A DNA stretch of 60,000 nucleotides, from assembly GCA_030704615.1 (NCBI GenBank), contig CM060731.1, positions 20,400,001 through 20,460,000 on the forward strand. Reading direction: 5' to 3'. The position numbers and the translations under genes were made by a program. This DNA is from Takakia lepidozioides. Its lineage: Eukaryota; Streptophyta; Takakiopsida; Takakiales; Takakiaceae. Of the stretch, positions 46,930-56,049 are shown piece by piece (the stretch's first letter is position 1; the number at the start of each line of letters is the position of its first letter). The notes under the pieces are model-generated. The model was not told the DNA's origin. It did no database searches and was given only the letters and a program-made list of their open reading frames with translations.

Positions 46930-47560
46930 AGTGAACGGCGGTAACGACCATCACTCTGTCTCAAAGAAACTCACTATGAATGGTGTGAAACAATTCAGCA
47001 CAATCTACACAAGCAAAGCTGATCCTGCCGTATTCAAAATAAAAGCGAGAGCGATAGCGAACGACATTAACGACAATCACAAAAGATAAGGACCTGCCGG
47101 ATCGGTATTGTGTAATGACATCTATGTGTAAGTGATTGGCGGCAACGACATTCAATATAGTTTAGGGCGGACAGTTAGTGCAGATTATTCAGATTGACTC
47201 CATTGTGATTACCGTCGCCAGCATGGGAAGAGAAAGGACTGCTTGAAAGGCAATCAGACAGACTGTATGATCTGAACAACGATGATTGACGGTATGCCGA
47301 CCCTCACTCTCTCTTCAAACACATAGGTACATAAATCTCATGAGGAGAATCGAATGGCGTTAACGACGCTCGCAATTCAGTAGTTCCTACTAAAGAAGGG
47401 AAGAGGAAAGACTCCTTGAAAGGCAATCAGACAGATTGTATGATCTGAACAACAGTGAATGACGGTACCGATAGTCACTCACTCATTGTGCGGTAAACCC
47501 TTAGCAGAGGAGTAGAAAACAAATCACCGTTGTGATGGTCGGTAGCGACAATCCCTGTCT
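46930..47560. repeat. Dispersed motif array in intron 1 of the ParB-like gene
   Basis: At least seven diverged copies of a motif like GGCGGTAACGACnnTCACTC at about 46937, 47061, 47139, 47289, 47356, 47459 and 47538, plus one inverted at about 47204-47220. Spacing is 70-150 bp. Confidence 0.6.
47224..47482. repeat. Two direct copies of an about 85-bp segment, period 173 bp
   Basis: GAAAGGACTGCTTGAAAGGC...TGTATGATCTGAACAAC (47224-47309) recurs as GAGGAAAGACTCCTTGAAAG...TGTATGATCTGAACAAC (47397-47482). The copies are about 85-90% alike by eye. They end in the GACGGTA motif of the surrounding array. Confidence 0.88.
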
Positions 47561-48017
47561 GGGACATTCCACTCAATCTCTACGCAGATCTTCAACAATG
47601 AAATGTAAGTTAGAGAAAACTTACTGGCGCCTTCTTAGGTTTTGAAATTGGATCCCCTTCTGCAGCTTTCCTCCCTCTCACATCTGCTGGAATTTCTGTC
47701 TACTCTAGGGTTTCAGGACCTTCTCCCGGTTCGGCGTTCTGCGTGCTTCCACCTCCTTCAGTGTCCCTGCGAATCATCTCTGCATCCACAGGCTGGCGCA
47801 CTCTTATCGCTGACTGTGTCACAGCCCCTGCCTCAGTCTCCGTCTGCTCTTGTGAATCAGTCTCCGCGTTCACCTGCTGCCTTGGCCCTGTGTTCTCCAA
47901 CAAACGACGCCTCGTCATTTGCTCTCTTGCTCTGCGTCTCTCTCTAAGGGAAGTAAAATAAAGAGACTTTCTTCTCTTTCGTATTGTAGAAGGAACCCTC
48001 TCCAGCTTGACTACCAC

Positions 48018-48774
48018 TCTCTCTCTAAGCGCGAAAAGTAGAAAAACGCAGTGACTCCCGATTTCTTGCGGGATTGCCTGCGTTGTTGCTTGTCTCTAGA
48101 AGCATCGGATTCCCTCTCGCGTGACCGTTACACATAGTCGTTCCCTTATTAGTGCACATGCCAGCAATTGGTGTACAACTGTTCGTATTCAGTTATGGAT
48201 GTCTGACGTGTGTCGCCCAAAATAAACGGCGTGTTCTGTATTAGAACGGTTTCAATATTTAAAAATAACAGCGAATCCCATAAATCTTGGCGCACAGTCT
48301 TACACAAATAAATGTAAATGAACGAGAGTTTGATGACAAATTTTGGAATATCATACACGGTCATCCTTGTTAGCCAAACCCTACATTCATTTCACATTTG
48401 GAACTTTTTAGGTGCGCATGATCATTGGTAGTAGTATAAAGATACATTTACTTAATCTGCAATCTCATCCTCAGATCCTGTGGCATGTTTCCAGGAAGTC
48501 GGCTTTGTTATTGGGTTTATTGATGAGGTTTTGATTAACGGTTTAACAGTTGCCGACACTGCTCCTAGGGATACTCTGACCACTGGGCCCACAAGAAAAG
48601 TAATTAAAATGGACGGCTGCATATCTGGAAAGAATAACATAATATGCACAGTCGTTGTCTGAGCTTCCTCCGCCATATTCTCTGCTCATTCTTCAACTGT
48701 GTTCTGGAGACATTAATAAACCGATTTACACTAGATCTGCGATAGCAAGGTATAAACGTACGCGAGGAAAGAAG
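48018..48774. promoter_or_regulatory. Shared 757-bp region between divergent genes
   Basis: Lies between the start of the ParB-like pseudogene (minus) and the ATG of the SWIM transposase gene (plus). The frame of the latter is open back to 48655 but lacks an ATG before 48775. It must contain both promoters if both are transcribed. No core element could be assigned with confidence. Confidence 0.4.
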
Positions 48775-51700
48775 ATGGCTTCCTCTGAAGCGGAGTTCTT
48801 CTCTGACGACAAACCAGTGCCGTTCTCCCATGAAGTCCTTGACAATGGATTTGCAATTGTTCTGGAACATGTCTTGGCTACCCGTTTTCAGCTGCAGAAT
48901 GGCTCCATCTTTTTGGAGAAAGAGGTGTACGATCTTAAAGGGAAGTTGTTGAAATACTCTTTCCAAAACCGTGATGAGACGGCTCATATCAGCCAGTGGA
49001 GAGTGCGTCCTGGTCGATACAGAGTACTTGGAGAGCCTCGGCAAAAGTCCCTTGGGTCATATGTGACGCCCGGGACTGCTGCTTCAGTCGTTGAAGACAA
49101 GAGGGAGGTGGTGGTGAAAAAAGAACAGACGTCCTCCACTCCAATCGTTGAGCTTTCGGATTCTTCCGATGATGACATAAGTGAAATTCCAAATCCAGTC
49201 CTTCCTACCGTGGTTGGAGAAGCTGATGAAGAAGAGATTTGTAGTGTCATTCCAAAATTGCGGGCGATGGGAGGAATGGTTGGATTCAAAAGTGAGTTGC
49301 GGGGAATTGATTGGGAATCTTTGAAGCAGGTGCCTGTGAAGTTCTTGCCGGAGACTTTTGATGGCGATATCCTATTCGAGCTGCCTCCTCTTCCGCGAGT
49401 TGGAGGTGTAACAATCATGATGCATGGAATGGACAAGAAACACGACGGGCACCCGTGGTGCAGAACAAAAACATCCAATATTCTGAATGATGACAAGCTT
49501 GTTTTCAGGAGGACAGTTTGCAATGGACACCTTAGGTGTGATAATTTGAATTGCAGACACTTTCTTCAGTCTGGGGTTCATAATCAAAGCAAATGGGAGG
49601 GTCTGGCGGAAAATCCATTTCAGCCTGGGACTGCCCCTCCACCGGCAAACACTTTCGTCTGCAAATTCTGCAAACTTGTGCCATCCTGCTTGACGCTCTG
49701 CGGAGCAAGAATGTACTATGTTGTCCACCGTTTGAAAACAATGACAAGAGCTTGTGTGCATTTCGGATTCCATAACCATCCTGTCTCGAAGGGGGATTAC
49801 AGGGAGAGTGTTGAGACAATATCGAGGTTGATTAAACAGGAGTTCGGGAGAAACCCATCCGCAACAACATCTGCAATTGCTCTTGGCGCAATCAAGTCCT
49901 TCTTGGAAAGCCATATTTTGAGTGAAGGGGATTCTGTGGGGACTAAACTTGACGGTGCAGCATTGGACCTGGTCATGGATCATTTCTCCACATTAAGTTC
50001 ACCTAACATTCGGCGTCAGATTAATGCATTGAGAATGGGCTCTGGGATTAGAGGCTACATAGACAACATTTTGGAATTGAAACGAGTGAGCAAGTACGAT
50101 TACATCCAGGACAATGTATTCCCACGTCAAGGTGCCATCAAAGTTTTTCTTTTCAAAATGTCGACTGTTGGGGAGGGCAGTGGGGTTCGCCTCGTGAAGC
50201 GGATGCAGAAGACTGGGGACTTGCAGAATTGTTTTCTTATGTTTGATCATGTGAAACGAGTGAAGGATTGGACGACAATGGCTTGTCATGTCTACGATCC
50301 AGTGTACCAACGAGTTATGACAATTGCAGTTTGTGACATGCAATCCGAGGATACGAAATCCCAGAAGCTCATGTGGAATTCCCTGATACGTGTCATGGGC
50401 TGCCATGGGCTGCCATCTCCAAATTTTGCAGGTTTCATGGCGGATAGTGCTCAAGCAAATTTCAATGTTGTTCGTATTGTCTTCGGATCGGGCGACCCAA
50501 AAGTGTCTATGCCAGGAAGAGAGCGTACATGTCTATTCCATTGGACACAATCTCTGGAAAAACATACAAAGTCGGACATCAAACCAAAGATGCAGACTCA
50601 GCACCGTAAATTGTGCAAAGAGTACAAAGATGCTAGAACAATGAAGGAGGCGGACACTTTGTTTCAGACAATTCGTGCCTGGTGGTTCTCTTCTGGAGCT
50701 GCATCACTTGAGAGTATGAGAGCATTGGAAGATTGGCTGGCGTTTTGGCACTTCCGGTATAGACAGTGGGGAGCAGCCATGCCATTGGTACGAGGCTTAT
50801 ATTTATTGCTTTATTCATACATTTGCTTTCCATTTTATTGTGTCCTCGCTTTCTTTATGTTGTTTTCTGTTCACTGTTTTGAAGTGTGGTTCTGCACTTT
50901 GAAGAACATGTCCATTGAGGAAATGGCGGACATGTCATCTTGCAATTTGGCAGAAACTGTGCACAACGCATGGTTGCAGCAGTCTGGGAAACGAGGTCGG
51001 GATTTGTATGTGGCAACAACAGATGATTTGATACGTGCCTTGCAACAACAAACCCGATACCGTGATTTCTTACGAGGTGGGGTTGGTGGCAAGGGTCCGG
51101 ACAAATGGGAGTTGATGTTGCGTGCTGCAAACAGATCTGGGGATCCAATCAAGATAGCACGGGCGGTGAGCATGTATGCCCAGGGAACGCCACTTGTTTC
51201 TAGAGTTCCACATCTTGAAGGGGAGGAGAGATTCGGCTCCTGTAAGAGGAAATTGAACACTCCACCTGGTTCGGATTCAGATTCCCACAGGGCAGACCGT
51301 GATAACTTCTCGAAGCATCGTGTTCCCCTGCATGACAGCTCCATGTCCGGAACCTCCATTGTAGAGGAACCTCCAACACGACGGCAAGCTCCAGCATCAA
51401 ACAGTGCCACTGAAATGGTGCAGGAGAGAAACAACCCCCTTGATGTGCTTGAATCCGCATGCCCCGACCACGTTTGGCACATAGAACGCACAAGTGTAGG
51501 GTCTCGTGTGAAATGTACAGCGATCAGGGCAACTAATTTCGAGAAGTGCACTTCATCTATATTCAGAGGTGGTGCCCGTACTCCTGCTCCGACTTTCACG
51601 GGCTTGATGTGTCCATACGGTCAACCAGAAGCCAAGAACCACAAGTTCTGGTTCTGCGCAAATGATTGTGCCAGATGTGTGCATGGAATTGTGCGTCCTT

Positions 51701-52290
51701 CCGTAGTGATGAAGCCATCTCCTCCAACCGTTTGGTCCGTGAAGGTGGGAACACATCTCAGCTTTCAGGAGATTGAAATGCTGGAAGAGGCAGGTTTTTA
51801 CCTTGCGAGACAACCCCAACTCCATGCATGTGCTACTACTTCTGCATCCTCCCGGGTCCCCCCGACAAATCCTGATTTGTGGCCAACCAAACGAGATGGA
51901 AAGCTCGTTTGGCGTTTCCCTCCAACCGCTGAACACTTTGGCAAAGTGGAGTCCGCAAGAATGCTCCAAGCTCGTGTTGGAAGCACCACGGAAGTACCCG
52001 ATCCAGGATATGGTCGGGTATTCACAATCATCACTTCCACATCTGCTGTTCATGACAGGACCTACGACATCACGGTTTCCAATTTCCCCAATTGCACATG
52101 TCTTGATTTTGTGAATATGCTATCAACCAGTTTGGGCAAGAGAGGTAAATTCATACCCTGCAAACATTTGTATTTCATATTTTTGAAGAGGATGGTTTGC
52201 GATCCCAAACGTGACAACTTCATTCACCAGGCCACTATGAGTTTCAACGAGGTCGATACTCTTTTGCAGCGGGATACAACACATGGGTAG
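48775..52290 (+). CDS. MULE-like transposase with SWIM zinc finger (transposon-encoded or domesticated)
   Basis: Intact frame of 1171 codons from ATG 48775. A Ser/Asp-rich N-terminal part comes first. Next is a Cys/His cluster (VCNGHLRCDNLNCRHF; CKFCKLVPSC; ACVHFGFHNHPV) resembling the WRKY/GCM-like finger of MULE transposases. A DDE core follows: Asp491 in MFDHVK, Asp557 in FMADSAQANF, a CxxHW motif at 586 (ERTCLFHWTQSLEKH) and Glu727 in NLAETVHN. A SWIM finger lies at 1107-1131 (CTCLDF...PCKH). A probable intron, 50788-50904 (117 nt, GT..AG), is a multiple of three without a stop, so both forms are open; removal gives 1132 residues. The related copy at 59044-59156 has an intron at the same place. 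No terminal inverted repeats were recognised, so it may be active, dying or domesticated. A broken relative lies at 58.9-60 kb in the same orientation. Confidence 0.85.
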   Translation: MASSEAEFFSDDKPVPFSHEVLDNGFAIVLEHVLATRFQLQNGSIFLEKEVYDLKGKLLKYSFQNRDETAHISQWRVRPGRYRVLGEPRQKSLGSYVTPGTAASVVEDKREVVVKKEQTSSTPIVELSDSSDDDISEIPNPVLPTVVGEADEEEICSVIPKLRAMGGMVGFKSELRGIDWESLKQVPVKFLPETFDGDILFELPPLPRVGGVTIMMHGMDKKHDGHPWCRTKTSNILNDDKLVFRRTVCNGHLRCDNLNCRHFLQSGVHNQSKWEGLAENPFQPGTAPPPANTFVCKFCKLVPSCLTLCGARMYYVVHRLKTMTRACVHFGFHNHPVSKGDYRESVETISRLIKQEFGRNPSATTSAIALGAIKSFLESHILSEGDSVGTKLDGAALDLVMDHFSTLSSPNIRRQINALRMGSGIRGYIDNILELKRVSKYDYIQDNVFPRQGAIKVFLFKMSTVGEGSGVRLVKRMQKTGDLQNCFLMFDHVKRVKDWTTMACHVYDPVYQRVMTIAVCDMQSEDTKSQKLMWNSLIRVMGCHGLPSPNFAGFMADSAQANFNVVRIVFGSGDPKVSMPGRERTCLFHWTQSLEKHTKSDIKPKMQTQHRKLCKEYKDARTMKEADTLFQTIRAWWFSSGAASLESMRALEDWLAFWHFRYRQWGAAMPLVRGLYLLLYSYICFPFYCVLAFFMLFSVHCFEVWFCTLKNMSIEEMADMSSCNLAETVHNAWLQQSGKRGRDLYVATTDDLIRALQQQTRYRDFLRGGVGGKGPDKWELMLRAANRSGDPIKIARAVSMYAQGTPLVSRVPHLEGEERFGSCKRKLNTPPGSDSDSHRADRDNFSKHRVPLHDSSMSGTSIVEEPPTRRQAPASNSATEMVQERNNPLDVLESACPDHVWHIERTSVGSRVKCTAIRATNFEKCTSSIFRGGARTPAPTFTGLMCPYGQPEAKNHKFWFCANDCARCVHGIVRPSVVMKPSPPTVWSVKVGTHLSFQEIEMLEEAGFYLARQPQLHACATTSASSRVPPTNPDLWPTKRDGKLVWRFPPTAEHFGKVESARMLQARVGSTTEVPDPGYGRVFTIITSTSAVHDRTYDITVSNFPNCTCLDFVNMLSTSLGKRGKFIPCKHLYFIFLKRMVCDPKRDNFIHQATMSFNEVDTLLQRDTTHG
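50788..50904 (+). other. Probable phase-0 intron without stops
   Basis: Starts GTACGAGG and ends CTTTGAAG. Its translation is strongly hydrophobic (YLLLYSYICFPFYCVLAFF), unlike the rest of the protein. The second copy has a clear intron (GTACGTG...TTTTGCAG) at the same codon, which supports splicing. Confidence 0.75.
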
Positions 52291-52734
52291 CATCAACTAT
52301 GCAATGTGGTATGTGGACGACCATGATTTGAAATGTGTAATTCACATCAATTCGTCGGCGGTGCAATGATATGGCCTCCAACTATACGGAGTGAGCTCTG
52401 AGTGACAACTTTTAGGTAGTGCACATTTGTCATTGCACCGTTCGAAGTCTACATGTCTTGCTGTCGCTATGCACTACAATCATCTTTTGAAGATGATCCT
52501 AACTCTCATTGTTATTTGAGGAGGAAGGAAGGTCTTCCCGTGGCAGCCTTTATGGCGCACACTTTGTGAGGATATTTTTTCGTCCTCGTAATTGTAAAAG
52601 TGAAACAAGCATTTGTAATTGCACAATGTTGGATGTTGCAATTGTAGGCCTCAACGCTCGTCTTGATTCTATTTAGGCAAGATTCCCTGCATTAATTCCA
52701 CGGTCATAGGACCATCCACGGTTATAGGCGGCGC
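52291..52734 (+). other. 3' flank of the SWIM transposase gene
   Basis: No coding domain. Expected to hold the 3' UTR. Confidence 0.35.
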
Positions 52735-52930
52735 ATATTAATGTTGACGTGGCAGATGACGGACAGTGCCACGTCATCATTTACCGCCACATCAACATGC
52801 TGACATGACGCTCACGCCACGTCAGCGTGTGTGTAGGCTCACGCCACGTCAGCTGGCGTGAGCGTACGCTCACGCCACGTCATTCCTGCGTGAGCGTACG
52901 CTCGCGCGCTCACGCGCAACGCTCACGCCA
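52735..52930. repeat. ACGT-core repeat and palindrome cluster
   Basis: Copies of GCCACGTCA (one is GCCACATCA) start at 52768, 52786, 52816, 52843 and 52874, with an inverted TGACGTGGC at 52745. The 52843-52930 part contains long GC-rich palindromes built from GCGTGAGCGTACGCTCACGC. The ACGT core matches plant bZIP (G-box/C-box-like) sites. Confidence 0.82.
52854..52877. repeat. Perfect 24-bp palindrome
   Basis: Both strands read TGGCGTGAGCGT followed by its complement ACGCTCACGCCA. An imperfect relative follows at about 52887-52918, and a 12-bp palindrome CGCCACGTGGCG lies at 53061-53072. Confidence 0.95.
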
Positions 52931-53339
52931 TTGCGTCGTTGGCTTTATCGCAACCCCCACGAGGGCGCCACCAAAGGGAAATTCCTCACGTCCTTCCGGG
53001 ATATTGGCTCGGGCCGCTGGTTGGTGCAGCGGTCTGTCGCATGGACGATAGCCTGCACCCCGCCACGTGGCGGGCGCCGCCACTAGTCTGAAGGCTCAAA
53101 AGGGGGGTGTTTTCTTGACCTTGAACTAATTGTTTTTTATATAACCCCTTTTGGGGTGATTTTGCTTACATGTATGGGTAGGAGAATGGACAAGACCATA
53201 TTAGGGTCATTGTCAATTAAAGACATAAACAGCCCATAAACAGGGCACCATCTAACACTTCCATTCTAGTCATGCCTTCCCAATTGATTTCACCCAATCA
53301 TTCATGATAAAACAAGGTGGGAGGGCAGGGTTTGTTTAT

Positions 53340-54060
53340 GTACATGTTATGACAACAAGACAAGCATATAAGCAAGCATCTTGTATACTGAAAAATCATA
53401 TAGTTGCAGCCTATCATACCCTTTCCTGGCATCATAATTACAACAAGACGTGCATTCTAGAGCAAAACATCTTGTGTATGTAAAGCCAGCCTACAATATT
53501 ATAGATTCAAGACATGCCCTTCAAGCAAACATCTTGGGTATGACAAAATAATTTGCAGCCTACCTTATCAGTATTACCCCAAGACATGCTTCATGCACAT
53601 CTTGGGCAAGTAAGAACAACCTGCCATATTACAGATTCAAGATATGTACACACAAGCATCTTGATGGACCATCCTTCAGTTTATCAGATTCCAAGCATGC
53701 AACCAAGTAACCCTCTTGGGCATGACAAAGCATATTGCAACCTCATTCTTTACCATTTGTAATTACCCCAAGACATGCATCATGCAAGGTCCCTTAGGTA
53801 GGTAAGAACAGCCTGCCATACTACAGATTCAAGACATGTATACACAAGCATCTTGATAGACCAGCCTGCAGTTTTTCAAATTCCAAACATGCAACCAAGT
53901 AACCCTCTTGGGCATGACAAGACAGATTGCATCCTCATTCTATACCATTCATAATTGCCTCAAGACATGCATCATGCAAGGCATCTTGGGCATGGAAGAA
54001 CGGCCTACCATATTACAGATTCAAGACATGGACACACAAACATCTTGAGTGCCCGAGACC
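53340..54060. repeat. Minisatellite, about 190-bp period with internal sub-repeats
   Basis: Units starting CCCCAAGACATGC at about 53577, 53766 and (diverged) 53957 share the blocks CTGCCATATTACAGATTC, CAAGACATG.ACACACAAGC and AACCAAGTAACCCTCTTGGG. Within each unit CAAGACATGC and GCATCTTG form repeated short inverted pairs. Earlier decayed sub-units reach back to 53340. Confidence 0.85.
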
Positions 54061-56049
54061 ACGCCCTCTTGGCCAAAAAATAATCCATACATTGCAAGTA
54101 ACTGGCCCGATGGCAAGACAAGGCTAATAATCTTTGGCAAAGGTCCAATAACGCTTACCAACACTATTTTCCAGGAGGCTTATGTCAGGGTTTGCAAATA
54201 AACCTCACTATGCTCCATTCCACACCAGATTCAGGCCTGAAAGAGGCCTGTCAGTGCCTTATCAGGCTGCCATCTTAAAAATCAGGGCCTCCTCGTCCTT
54301 AGATCCTAACAGCCACTGAGGCCTTACCCATAAAACTCAACTCTTTTTTAAGGCCAAAACAGTACCTAGCTTAATAATCCACAGGCACCGCTGTCAAAGA
54401 TTAAAAGACAAGGTAAGGTCCAGATGCTGGGCTTCAAGAGACGGGCCTACTAGGCCGAAATGTCCCATCAAAGGCAGCAAAACATAAGTCAAAAGTAAGC
54501 ATCAGCATGCCAAACCAGGAGCAAGCGGGCCGAAATGCAGGCAGCGGCCAAGTCAAGACGCCATACAGAAGAGGTTCCCTTTGCCCACATCCGTATCTAC
54601 AAGCGCAAGAGAATTCAAAGCAAGTAGGGATCCTCACCTGGTCCCATTGTGGTATGAAAGAAAGAGGCAAAACATTTCCCCGCGACATTCACTTCAAGTC
54701 ACCAGAGTACCTTTCCATCCCACCCATGCCGCAGCGGAAGGGAAGACATGGGTAGGACATACATCTGTCACAGATAATCGACTGCATTGCATATGATCAT
54801 GCATGCTGCAAAACACCCAGCATAGCCTTCACAGTTTCCCCCTTGAAAGGTGGGCCTTGCCCGTGAACAACCCTCACCCTCTTGTATTCATGGCATCTCT
54901 TCAAACAGCCTGATCGAACTACCCGAGCCTACCCGGCAATAGCTCATTTTCTCTCACTCTCTTTCATCTTTTACCTCTCAAGTCCAAGGGTCAGATCCAA
55001 ATACACTTTTCTGTTACGCATGAGCAGCGGGTTCAACTGATCTCTGGAAAGAAACAACAATGCTGCCACTTTACAAATGCACCCTAATATTCCAGCTGTG
55101 CAATGTGAAGTTTCCCCAGTAGGTGGTTTGACTGATGCACTGATTTCCCAACTATTGCACCTACACCCGTTACATGCTCAAGCTGACCATAGCTGCAATC
55201 AGACTTCCCTAATGGCAACAATGCAAGAACTAATGCATCATGTAAGTACGATTCTAGACACGAAAACAAACAGTGACCCAAACAGTCGATTTTTACTTCT
55301 TCATCAGTATAATCCTTCCACACACAAAATTCCGAGTCCCAGCTTGAAGCCCAAGTCTCTCGTTCACGTCATCATCACCACCTCTCCTTCTCTGCCTCAC
55401 TACCGTCTCCCCCAAAAGCAAGAAGGGCGACCTTCTCACAAAAACTGCCTTAAAACCCAAGCCCCACTTGCCTGTGCAATTACTACACCTGCAACTCCTG
55501 TAGTCGACCACATCAACTAACGCTGTCTGGAAAACTAACTCAGCCGCCATAGCAGATACTGACTGAGGAACAGGAAAGTAAATCGCTAAGGCACGTAGGC
55601 TGATGTCTGCTCCAGAATACAAAGTGTCAACAGCTCGCCATGCCCGTGCTTGTGTGCTTGCATGAAGAACGCCGTCACCCATAAATCCCGTCGATCTAGG
55701 GCACATGGATGTTTGGTGGATAGATGTCTTCATCCAATGAGTCATAATTCATCCATCATGGTCATTTAAATGTTGTAGAAATCTTAAGTACTTAGCCCCA
55801 TCAAACAGCTGTTAATAAAAATAAAAATAACCACATATTCACAATACATATGTGGTGTGGCTCATTTTTTTAAAGTGACATCGTCCATTTCCTCCATGGG
55901 TGTTCCTCCTTTGTGGTGATATGGCTTAAGATCCCTCTTGCTTCTTGTCCAAGTCTTCCCCAACCCATCCTTCAGTGTGCATCTGCGCTCGGCCTCCATG
56001 CCCGTTGGCCGATTTTCATGATCCGTGTATCCCACAAAGGTGTATGGTC
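54061..56049. other. no gene recognised
   Basis: Several frames of 80-150 codons (for example 55077-55520 + and 55293-55745 -) overlap each other on opposite strands and show no known domain. Probably decayed repeat sequence. Confidence 0.4.

Larger units (their letters stand above)
45596..48017 (-). pseudogene. Broken gene with a ParB/sulfiredoxin-like DGNHR motif
   Basis: Minus strand. Exon 1 48017-47625 (basic N-terminus, ends KPKKAP at donor GTAAGT). Exon 2 from about 46890 to 46264: acidic stretch, IPEGKLLGGYNM, then FYVWDGNHRLLA and MVLDPGNDIARLLTAMHNVNK. Exon 3 46169-45977 (LVHTLFRIQRIGLMKLDDFR, FLEYMYA). Exon 4 45892-45596 (helical, charged; ends VRKPST). Exons 2-4 have good splice sites and matching phase. 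The DGNHR loop resembles the active-site loop of ParB/Srx-fold proteins, which bind or hydrolyse nucleotides. The frame is broken by TAG at 47700-47702, TGA at 46862-46864, a one-base shift near 46755, and TGA at 46386-46388 where HRLLA would be followed by Trp. Otherwise well preserved, so inactivation looks recent. Divergent from the SWIM gene. The function of the family in plants is not known to me. Confidence 0.72.

Noticed and set aside
45596-48017. Stop-codon readthrough or recoding in the ParB-like gene
   Set aside because: Two different stop codons (TAG, TGA) plus a frameshift are present, and neighbouring genes use the standard code; decay is simpler.
52990-53060. tRNA-derived SINE head (TGGTTGGTGCAGCGG resembles an A box)
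   Set aside because: No B box at a suitable distance, no cloverleaf and no second copy in the window.
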